Of a stretch of 64,000 bases of DNA, positions 32,192 to 39,906 are shown in pieces. This stretch comes from Smittia aterrima (taxonomy: Eukaryota > Arthropoda > Insecta > Diptera > Chironomidae). The DNA lies in contig CP093831.1 in assembly GCA_033063855.1 (NCBI GenBank), positions 25,048,001-25,112,000 on the forward strand, read 5' to 3'. Position numbers and translations under genes: made by a program. How positions within the stretch are numbered: position 1 is the first letter of the stretch; the number at the start of each line of letters is the position of its first letter. The notes under the pieces are model-generated. The model saw nothing but the letters and a program-made list of their open reading frames with translations, had not been told where the DNA came from and did not search any database.

Positions 32192-33940
32192 TCATTCTTT
32201 CACGATCTTTTGATGCTCGATATTTTGTTCTGGCAAAGTCCAACGGAAATCCACTTCTTTAGCTTTATCCATCTCTGAATTCGATTCTTCTGGCAATGTC
32301 AGCGTGAAATTTTCTTCTGGTTCATGCTTGATATTGTTGTTTATTTCTTGATTTGACATGAACTGATCAAGTGATGTAGTATATACATTAAAACTTTGAA
32401 ACAGTTTATGTTTATTTATTTTGCCTCGATCAAACCTCCTTAAAACAACTTTCACTTCCTTCAATAGATCGATCTCTGGTTCTGATTCTTTCGGTAATGT
32501 CAATGTGAAATGTTCTTCTGACTCATGTTTGATGTTGCCGAATAATTGATTTGGTAAGAGCTGCTCAAGTGTTATTGAGTCGTCGCCATTTGACTTCAAA
32601 TATTTCGTTAAAGTTAACGAGAAATCCACTTCTCCGTCGTGTTTGCTGTGGTCGATAATTTGTCTTAATGCGAAATTTGCTTTTGGTTCTTGTTTGATGT
32701 TTTTTATAATTTGGTTTGAAGTGAGGTGACCATGTTTCTCCATGTGGTTCTTCATCAAATTAATTTCTTTCGTTTGATGATTGCACTTTGGACACTTGTA
32801 AATTTCAGTTCCGATGTGAATTTCCTTGTGATCCTTCAGCTCTTTGATATTTCTGAACGTTTGTTGACACCTCGCAATGTTACAAGCCAGAAACTTTTCG
32901 CCTGATGGATGAGCCGATTTTATGTGTCGTTCCAAATTGTTTTTACCCATCGATTTTGTGCAATATGGACATGGAAACTTGAAATGAGTTCTTATGTGAT
33001 GTCTAAAGAAATATTTATTTTTAAAAATCTTAGAGCACATATCGCATTGAACTTGGTCAATCTTATGATTTTGTGTCTTGTGATTGTTTAGACGATCCTT
33101 ATTGATGTAAACTTTTTCACATTCATCACATTTAAACGTTTTTAAGGACGAATGTTGCCTAATGTGTTCCTTAAGGGCACGACTAATAAACTTCTTCTGA
33201 CAAATCGGGCAAGGAATTTTGAAATGAGTTTGAAAGTGTCGTCGCAGATAAGTCTTAGCCTTAAATGTTCGGCCACAAATATCACAATAGACCTTCATTT
33301 TACTGTGAACCTTGCTTTCGTGTTCTCTTAATCCGTCTTTGGTTGCAAATGATCTGTCGCATTTGATGCAACACCAAGTTGATCCTTTGCGATGATCTTT
33401 TTCGATATGGGTTTTCTTACATTTGGTGCATTCAAATTTGAAGCCACATAATTTACAATTTTTGATTTGTATCTTTAAGTTGATAACTAAACCACATTTC
33501 TTACATTTTGGTTTCGATTTTTGTAACACAACTTTAACTTCCTTTAATTCTTCGTTCTCTGGCTCAGAATCTTCCGGCAATGTCAGCGTGAAATTTTCTT
33601 CTGGCTCGTGTTTGATGTTGTCTATAATTTGATTTGTTGTGAGATGAACATGAGATTCAATATTTTCAACTTCTGACTCGAGCTTGATGTTCGCGATAAT
33701 TTCTTCTGATGTGAACTGCTCAAGTGATATCGAATTGTCGCCATCTGACTTTAAATATTGCAGCAAAGTTAACGTGAAATCCACTTCTGGTTCTGGCCTT
33801 ATATTGTCGACAATTTGTTTTAATGTTAACTGATCAAAAGGAAGCGAATCTGACTTTAAATGTTGTGACAAGTTCAACGTGAATTGAACTTCTGGTTCTT
33901 GTTTGACGTTGTCGATAATTTCCCATGAATGATCTTCCAT
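32192..33940 (-). CDS. Cluster C2H2 zinc-finger protein 7, fused second module
   Basis: 582 residues, starting MEDHSWEIIDNVKQEPE. N-terminal acidic units, then the Cys/His module (CKKCGLVINLKIQIKNCKLC...HIEKDH) and eight fingers (about 205-415). Two fingers present in gene 8 are missing by an in-frame fusion (WCCIKCDRSFATKDGL). Unusually, a second acidic module follows the fingers (IKQEPK, LTKYLKSNGDDSITLEQLLP, IKHESE, KEVKVVLRRFDRGK, IKHEPE), as if a neighbouring gene's N-terminus had been joined on. The frame ends at NIEHQKIVKE after a single-base deletion; the lost tail is at 32028-32191. Confidence 0.82.
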   Translation of the reverse strand: MEDHSWEIIDNVKQEPEVQFTLNLSQHLKSDSLPFDQLTLKQIVDNIRPEPEVDFTLTLLQYLKSDGDNSISLEQFTSEEIIANIKLESEVENIESHVHLTTNQIIDNIKHEPEENFTLTLPEDSEPENEELKEVKVVLQKSKPKCKKCGLVINLKIQIKNCKLCGFKFECTKCKKTHIEKDHRKGSTWCCIKCDRSFATKDGLREHESKVHSKMKVYCDICGRTFKAKTYLRRHFQTHFKIPCPICQKKFISRALKEHIRQHSSLKTFKCDECEKVYINKDRLNNHKTQNHKIDQVQCDMCSKIFKNKYFFRHHIRTHFKFPCPYCTKSMGKNNLERHIKSAHPSGEKFLACNIARCQQTFRNIKELKDHKEIHIGTEIYKCPKCNHQTKEINLMKNHMEKHGHLTSNQIIKNIKQEPKANFALRQIIDHSKHDGEVDFSLTLTKYLKSNGDDSITLEQLLPNQLFGNIKHESEEHFTLTLPKESEPEIDLLKEVKVVLRRFDRGKINKHKLFQSFNVYTTSLDQFMSNQEINNNIKHEPEENFTLTLPEESNSEMDKAKEVDFRWTLPEQNIEHQKIVKE

Positions 33941-34229
33941 GATGAGTTTCTGATTGTAAGCTGAACTAGAAATGAATGCGTTAGTCTTAAGTTATTCTTC
34001 TATCTTATTCAAACGAAATATCTCTTTTTACCTGAACTTAAGTGAACTTTCTTTTGCTTTTCAACGAAAAACTTTAACTCGGCTTTCTTCGTGTTGCTTT
34101 TAAATTAATGATTTTTAAACAGGATGAGCTGATCTCAAATACAAATGTTAACATTTTTGAATCACCAAATTAATGAATACATAAGTAAATTTCTAGTTTT
34201 TAAAGAAAACTCGAGATCGCATTTCTTTG

Positions 34230-34315
34230 TTTACAATTTTAAAGTGGTAGCTTCGCATCATTTGAAGCGAGAAAATAACGGTTGAAGGATAAAAACAAAT
34301 CGGTTGGAAAGCTCA
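34230..34315 (-). promoter_or_regulatory. Shared upstream element, gene 7
   Basis: The core is at 34252-34271, with TTTGTTTACA at about 34226-34235 and AATCGGTTGGAAAGC near 34297. It is about 310 bp upstream of the gene 7 ATG. Confidence 0.6.
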
Positions 34316-34354
34316 ATTCAATTTTTTTATTTCGATTCAAGTTATTTCATTTCA

Positions 34355-34410
34355 AATTTATACAAAATCTTTTTGTCAACAATATTATTTTTACAACGTT
34401 TTGTAATGTC
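34355..34410 (-). pseudogene. 3' end relic of a zinc-finger gene
   Basis: The plus-strand text CAACAATATTATTTTTACAA and its flanks match the last codons and 3' flank of genes 7, 8 and 9. The body of the gene is missing and is replaced by unrelated sequence from about 34411. Together with the 5' piece at 34978-35142 it outlines a gutted cluster member. Confidence 0.6.
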
Positions 34411-34970
34411 CGCATATCACATTCTCCCGCTGTAAATAAACTCTTCCAGAAAATATTAAAACAAGTTTTTTTTCTTTTTTTATAATCTTTCCGTTTAATC
34501 CAATCTTTGGATTTCAATCGTGATTCTCAGCCTTCTGAGGAAATAAAAGTTTCATCGCTTTCTTCGATTGCGTGAGTTTGCGCTCCGCGTTTTCTGTCTT
34601 CTCGAGTCTTGCGCTTCATTTTCTCCGCCTGATCTTGAAACTCTATTTCGTTGTGAATTTCTGGATAGATTCCTCCCGAGGTAATTGATTTCTTCTTGTC
34701 AATCCCTGCGATGCCTCGGGAATCACTATCTGACTCTTGCATAGAAATTATCATGCGAAATTATCATATTTCCTCTTCGTTCAAGAAAACTTCCAAACGT
34801 AAGGGTCAGATAATGATCCCGAACTCTAAAACGAGAATAAAGCGAAAAATATTTCAAAACAAAAACCTCGATACGTAGAGTTTGCATTGCAACAATATTT
34901 TCCAAAGGTGATTCATTTGGGGAACTCATTTTAAATGTTCTTATAGTTTTGTTTTAATTTCACTTCTCTT
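34411..34970 (-). other. Unrelated insert with two coding-like frames
   Basis: About 550 bp not seen elsewhere in the cluster lie between the 3' and 5' relics of a zinc-finger gene. The minus strand has an ATG frame from 34929 (MSSPNESPLENIVAMQTL...) and, in another frame, 34754-34527 (SDSDSRGIAGIDKKKSITSG ... QDQAEKMKRKTREDRKRG ... ending ISSEG). The second looks like a real charged protein C-terminus and might join the first across small introns, but I could not find a GT-AG model that keeps the frame. I do not recognise the protein. It may be a small captured gene or a retrocopy. Confidence 0.45.
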
Positions 34971-34977
34971 GAAAAAC

Positions 34978-35142
34978 TCATTGAATATCATTTTGCTGAT
35001 AAACTGGTGGTAAACTGCCCAAGTGATCAAGTGATATCGAATCTATCGCTTCTGACTTTAAATGTTGTGACAAGTTCAACGTGAATTGAACTTCTGGTTC
35101 TTGTTTGATGTTGTCGATGATTTCCCATGAATGATCTTCCAT
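34978..35142 (-). pseudogene. N-terminal relic of a zinc-finger gene (54 codons)
   Basis: The ATG at 35142 begins MEDHSWEIIDNIKQEPEVQF and continues with the usual SQHLKSEAIDSI text, then departs (LGSLPPVYQQNDIQ) and stops. No fingers remain. It keeps a good upstream element at 35437-35456, so a short acidic peptide could still be expressed. Most likely it is the leftover 5' end of a deleted cluster gene. Confidence 0.65.
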
Positions 35143-35404
35143 GATGAGTTTCTGATTGTAAGCTGAACTAGAAATGAAGTCTCAAGTTAATCTTCTACCT
35201 TATTTAAACGAAATATTTCTCATAACCTGAATTTTCTTTTGCTTTTCAGCGAAAATTTTTACTAGAATTTTGACGTTTTGCTTCTAGATTAATGATTTTT
35301 CAACACGATGAGCTGATCTCAAATACAAATGTTAACATTTATGAATCACCAAATTATTAAATACATAAGAAAATTTCTAGTTTTTAAAGAAAAACTCGTG
35401 ATCA

Positions 35405-35490
35405 CATTTCTTTGTCTACAAATTTAAAATGGTAGCTTCGCATCATTTGAAGCGAGAAAATAACGGTTTAAAAACGAATCGGTTGGAAAG
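35405..35490 (-). promoter_or_regulatory. Shared upstream element of the gutted gene
   Basis: An intact core at 35437-35456 (plus strand TTCGCATCATTTGAAGCGAG) is followed by AATCGGTTGGAAAGC. It lies about 295 bp upstream of the 54-codon relic, the same distance as in intact genes. Confidence 0.6.
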
Positions 35491-35538
35491 CTCAATTCAA
35501 TTTTTTTATTTCGATTCAAGTTATTTCATTTCAAATTT

Positions 35539-37320
35539 TTACAAAATCTCTTTCTCAACAATATTATTTTTACAACGTTTTGAATGTTCATCAATCTCTT
35601 TCGTTCCTTTTGATGCAAAGTCACAATTGCCACAAACGAAATAATTTTCAAGTACTTTGGAATTGTTCTTCCAATTTCTATCAAATTTCCTCAAAACAAC
35701 TTTCACTTCTTTCACGATCTTTTGATGCTCGATATTTTGTTCTGGCAAAGTCCAACGGAAATCCACTTCTTTAGCTTTATCCATCTCTGAATTCGATTCT
35801 TCTGGAAATGGCAGCGTGAAATTTACTTTTGGTTCTTGCTTGATGTTGTTTATAATTTGATATTTTCTGAGATGATCATGTGTCTCCATGTGCTTCTTCA
35901 TCAGAATAATTTTTGTCGATTGATGATCACATTTTGTGCACTTGTAAAGTCCTGGTCTAATGTGAATTTTCTTGTGATCCTTCAGCTCTTTGATATTTCT
36001 GAACTTTTGTTGACACTTTGCAATGTCACAAGTCAGAAACTTCTCTCCTGACGGATGAATCTTTTTGATGTGTCGTTTCAAACCGAATTTGACCATCGCT
36101 TTTTTGCAATATGGACATGGAAACTTTAAATGAATTCTTATGTGATTACTCATTAAATATAAATTTTTAAAAATCTTAGAACACAGATCACATTGAACTT
36201 GATTATTATAATGCTTTCTCTTTTTATGAATGCTAAGATCACTCTGGCTAAAGAAAACTTTCTCACAAGCGTCACATTCGAACTCTGCTTTGGATGAATG
36301 CTCCTTAATGTGTTTCTTTAGGATGCGATTAGTTACCATGTGCTGACAAATCGGGCATGGAACTTTAAAATGAGTTTGCATGTGTTGTCTTAAGATAAAC
36401 TTAGTCTTAAATGATTGGCAACAAATATCACAATAGAACTTCTTTTTACTGTGAACATGATTTTCGTGTTTTCTCAACCCTTCTTTAGTCGCAAATGAAC
36501 TGTCGCACTTTTTGCATTCAAATTTCACTTCTGGTAGCGATCTGAAGACTCCGTGTCGATGCTGTTGTTGATGAGGCCTCAATTGATTCTTGCATGTAAA
36601 TTTTTTGTTGCAAGTTTCACATGAAAACTGCTTCTTATGAGACTTATTATGTTTCCTTAGACACCGTATGTTCTGGGTTGTAAAATCGCATGTGATGCAA
36701 CACCAAGTTGATCCTTTGCGATGATCTTTTTCGATATGGGTTTTCTTACATTTGGTGCATTCAAATTTGAAGTCACAAAATGAACAATTTCTTACTTGTT
36801 TTAATTTGATGATTAAACCACATTTCTTGCATTTTTGTGGCTTCGATTTTTTCAACACAACTTTAACTTCCTTTAATTCTTCGTTCTCTGGCTCAGAATC
36901 TTCCGGCAAAGTCAGCGTGAAATTTTCTTCTGGCTCGTGTTTGATGTTGTCTATGATTTGATTTGTTGTGAGATGAACATGAGATTCAATATTTTCAACT
37001 TCTGACTTAAGATTTTGTGACGAGATCAGCGTAACATGTTCTTCTGGCTCAAGCTTGATGTTCGCGATAATTTCTTCTGATGTGAACTGCTCAAGAGATA
37101 TCGAATCGTCGCCATCTGACTTTAAATATTGCAGCAAAGTTAACGTGAAATCCACTTCTGGTTCTGGCCTTATATTGTCGACGATGTGTTTTAATGTTAA
37201 CTGATCAAAAGGTATCGAATTTATCGCATCTGACTTTAAATGTTGTGACAAGTTCAACGTGAATTGAACTTCTTGTTCTTGTTTGACGGTGTCGATGATT
37301 TCCCATGAATGATCTTCCAT
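35539..37320 (-). CDS. Cluster C2H2 zinc-finger protein 8
   Basis: 593 residues, starting MEDHSWEIIDTVKQEQEVQF. The N-terminus has five acidic units, including IKLEPE and IKHEPE, and a short basic motif (KEVKVVLKKSKPQKC). The Cys/His module (CKKCGLIIKLKQVRNCSFC...HIEKDH) and ten C2H2 fingers follow. After the last finger comes another acidic unit (IKQEPKVNFTLPFPEE), a full KEVKVVLRKFDRNWK motif and a half Cys module (CGNCDFASKGTKE), then a stop. This gives the intact reading of the C-terminal tail that is broken in genes 7, 9 and 11. Confidence 0.88.
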   Translation of the reverse strand: MEDHSWEIIDTVKQEQEVQFTLNLSQHLKSDAINSIPFDQLTLKHIVDNIRPEPEVDFTLTLLQYLKSDGDDSISLEQFTSEEIIANIKLEPEEHVTLISSQNLKSEVENIESHVHLTTNQIIDNIKHEPEENFTLTLPEDSEPENEELKEVKVVLKKSKPQKCKKCGLIIKLKQVRNCSFCDFKFECTKCKKTHIEKDHRKGSTWCCITCDFTTQNIRCLRKHNKSHKKQFSCETCNKKFTCKNQLRPHQQQHRHGVFRSLPEVKFECKKCDSSFATKEGLRKHENHVHSKKKFYCDICCQSFKTKFILRQHMQTHFKVPCPICQHMVTNRILKKHIKEHSSKAEFECDACEKVFFSQSDLSIHKKRKHYNNQVQCDLCSKIFKNLYLMSNHIRIHLKFPCPYCKKAMVKFGLKRHIKKIHPSGEKFLTCDIAKCQQKFRNIKELKDHKKIHIRPGLYKCTKCDHQSTKIILMKKHMETHDHLRKYQIINNIKQEPKVNFTLPFPEESNSEMDKAKEVDFRWTLPEQNIEHQKIVKEVKVVLRKFDRNWKNNSKVLENYFVCGNCDFASKGTKEIDEHSKRCKNNIVEKEIL

Positions 37321-37597
37321 GATGAGATTATGATTGAAAGCTGAACTAGAAATGAATTCGTTAGTCTTAAGTTGTTCTTCTACCTTATTTTAACGAAATA
37401 TCTCTTTTTACCTGAACTTTCTTTTGCTTTTCAGCGAAAATTTTTTTACTCGACTTTTGACGTTTTGCTTTAAGAATAATGATTCTTCAACAGCACGAGC
37501 TGATCTCAAATACGAATGTTAACAATTATGAATCACCAAATTATTAAATACATAAGTAAATTTCTAGTTTTTAAAGAAAACTCGAGTTCGCATTTCT

Positions 37598-37690
37598 TTG
37601 TTTACAAATTTAAAGTGGTAGCTTCGCATCATTTGAAGCGAGAAAATAACGGTTGAAGGATAAAAACAAATCGGTTGGAAAGCTCAATTC
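37598..37690 (-). promoter_or_regulatory. Shared upstream element, gene 8
   Basis: The core is at 37623-37642, with TTTGTTTACAAA to its left and AATCGGTTGGAAAGC near 37669. It lies about 300 bp upstream of the ATG at 37320. Confidence 0.6.
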
Positions 37691-37739
37691 AATTATTTTA
37701 TTTCGATTCAAGTTAATTCATTTCAAATTTATACAAAAT

Positions 37740-37866
37740 CTCTTTGTCAACAATATTATTTTTACAACGTTTTGAATGTTCATCAACCTCTTTCGTTCCT
37801 TTAGATGCGAAGTCGACTCAAACGAAATAATTTTCAAGTATTTTGGAATTATTTTTCCAATTTCTA
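37740..37866 (-). pseudogene. Broken C-terminal tail of zinc-finger gene 9
   Basis: This is homologous to the coding tail of gene 8 but out of frame with gene 9. Two small deletions are visible against gene 8: CTTTTGATGCT is lost near 37905, and the CACAATTGCCAC region is lost near 37814. Confidence 0.65.
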
Positions 37867-39243
37867 TCAAATTTCCTCAAAACAACTTTCACTTCTTTCA
37901 CGATGATCGATATTTTGTTCTGGCAAAGTCCAACGGAAATCCACTTCTTTAGCTTTATCCATCTCTGAATTCGATTCTTCTGGCAATGTCAGCGTAAAAT
38001 GTTCTTCTGGTTCATGCTTGATGTTGTTGAAAATTTCTTGATTTGACATGAACTGATCAAGTGATGTAGTATATACATTAAAACTTTGAAACAGTTTATG
38101 TTTATTTATTTTGCCTCGATCAAACCTCCTTAAAACAACTTTCACTTCCTTCAATAGATCGATCTCTGGTTCTGATTCTTTCGGTAATGTCAATGTGAAA
38201 TGTTCTTCTGACTCATGTTTGATGTTGCCGATTAATTGATTTGGTAAGAGCTGCTCAAGTGTTATTGAGTCGCCGCCATTTGACTTCAAATATTTCGTTA
38301 GAGTTAACAAGAAATCCACTTCTCCGTCGTGTTTGCTGTGGTCGATAATTTGTCTTAATGCGAAATTTGCTTTTGGTTCTTGTTTGATGTTGTTTCTAAT
38401 TTGATTTGAAGTGAGGTGACCATGTTTCTCCATGTGCTTCTTCAACAAATTAATTTCTTTCGTTTGATGACTGCACTTTGGACACTTGTAAATTTCAGTT
38501 CCGATGTGAATTTCCTTGTGATCCTTCAGCTCTAACTTGTGCTGACAAATCGGACAAGGAATTCTAATATGACGGATTTTCATGTGCTGTCGAATAAAAT
38601 ACTTAGCTTTAAATGTTCGGCCACAAATATCACAAAAGTACTTCATTTTACTGTGAAACTTGTTTTCGTGTTTTCTTAATCCTTCTTGGGTTTTAAATGA
38701 TCTGTCGCATTTGTAGCAACCAAGTTGAAGCAACCTAGTTAATCCTTTGCGATGATCTTTTTCAATATGGGTTTTCTTACAGTTGTTGCATTCAAATTTG
38801 AAGTCACAAAATCCACAATTTCTTACTGGTTTTAAGTTAATGACTAAACCACATTTCTTGCATTTTTGTGGCTTCGATTTTTTTAACACAACTTTAACTT
38901 CCTTCAATTCTTCGTTCTCTGGCTCAGAATTCTCCGGCAATGTCAGCGTGAAATGTTCTTCTGGCTCGTGTTTGATGTTCGCGACAATTTCTTTTGACAT
39001 GAACTCATCAAGAGATATCGAATCGTCGCCATCTGACTTTAAATATTGCAGTAAAGTAAATGTGAAATCCACTTCAGGTTCTGGCCTTATATTGTCGACA
39101 ATTTGTTTTAATGTTAACAGATCAAAAGGAAGCGAATCTATGACTTCTGACTTTAAATGTTGTGACAAGTTCAACGTGAATGAAAGTTCAACTTCTGGTT
39201 CTTGTTTGATGTTGTCGATGATTTCCCATGAATGATCTTCCAT
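37867..39243 (-). CDS. Cluster C2H2 zinc-finger protein 9, finger array collapsed
   Basis: 458 residues, starting MEDHSWEIIDNIKQEPEVELSF. Three acidic units, the basic motif and the Cys/His module (CKKCGLVINLKPVRNCGFC...HIEKDH) are present, but only about four fingers. A large in-frame deletion joins one finger to the next (CPICQHKLELKDHKEIH). A second acidic module with IKQEPK, IKHESE and IKHEPE follows, as in gene 7. The C-terminus (RERSESCFEEI) is out of frame relative to gene 8. It is a long open frame, but its DNA binding would be much reduced. Confidence 0.75.
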   Translation of the reverse strand: MEDHSWEIIDNIKQEPEVELSFTLNLSQHLKSEVIDSLPFDLLTLKQIVDNIRPEPEVDFTFTLLQYLKSDGDDSISLDEFMSKEIVANIKHEPEEHFTLTLPENSEPENEELKEVKVVLKKSKPQKCKKCGLVINLKPVRNCGFCDFKFECNNCKKTHIEKDHRKGLTRLLQLGCYKCDRSFKTQEGLRKHENKFHSKMKYFCDICGRTFKAKYFIRQHMKIRHIRIPCPICQHKLELKDHKEIHIGTEIYKCPKCSHQTKEINLLKKHMEKHGHLTSNQIRNNIKQEPKANFALRQIIDHSKHDGEVDFLLTLTKYLKSNGGDSITLEQLLPNQLIGNIKHESEEHFTLTLPKESEPEIDLLKEVKVVLRRFDRGKINKHKLFQSFNVYTTSLDQFMSNQEIFNNIKHEPEEHFTLTLPEESNSEMDKAKEVDFRWTLPEQNIDHRERSESCFEEI

Positions 39244-39522
39244 GATGAGTTTCTGATTGTAAGCTGAACTAGAAATGATGTCTTAAGTTATTCTTTTACC
39301 TAATTTAAACGAAATATCTATTTTTACCTGAACTTTAGTGAAATTTATTTTGCAGTTCAGCGAAAAACTTTTACTCGGCTTTCATCGTGTTGCTTTTAAA
39401 TTAATGATTTTTCAACAGGATGAGCTGATCTCAAATACAAATGTTAACAATTATGAATCACCAAATTATTGAATTCATAAGTAAATTTCTAGTTTTTAAA
39501 GAAAACTCGAGATCGCATTTCT

Positions 39523-39610
39523 TTGTTTACAAATTTAAAGTGGTAGCTTCGCATCATTTGAAGCGAGAAAATAACGGTTGAAGGATAAAAACAAATCGGT
39601 TGGAAAGCTT
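39523..39610 (-). promoter_or_regulatory. Shared upstream element, gene 9
   Basis: The core is at 39548-39567, with TTTGTTTACAAA at about 39522-39533 and AATCGGTTGGAAAGC at about 39594. It lies about 305 bp upstream of the ATG. Confidence 0.6.
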
Positions 39611-39906
39611 CATTCAAATTTTTTCTCATCGAAAAGCTTCTATGATTTTGCTGTGGAATGATTTTTTTCAGCTGATTGCAATTAAGTGAAAAATTTTGGT
39701 GTCGAAGACGGAGAGTGTCTGAAAGAAAAGAGTTTTTACTTTTGAAATTCAATTTTATTTCTTAATCCAAAAAACAATTCTTAGAAAATAAATAATTTGT
39801 GGTAAGTTCAATGTGACAACTTCTTCCTGAGTTCCTTCATCACTTTCTTGTTATTGTAAATATTTTCTTTTGTCTGAAAATTTCTCCTCGTGTGTCTTAC
39901 TTGAGA
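39611..39906. other. 3' flank of zinc-finger gene 10
   Basis: About 300 bp with no coding feature that I can support. It presumably contains the 3' UTR of gene 10. Confidence 0.4.

Noticed and set aside
38783..39235. 150-codon plus-strand frame opposite zinc-finger gene 9
   Set aside because: The Ser-rich repeats are the antisense of the acidic module (SGSCLMLSMI is antisense of the IKxEPE region). It recurs opposite every member.
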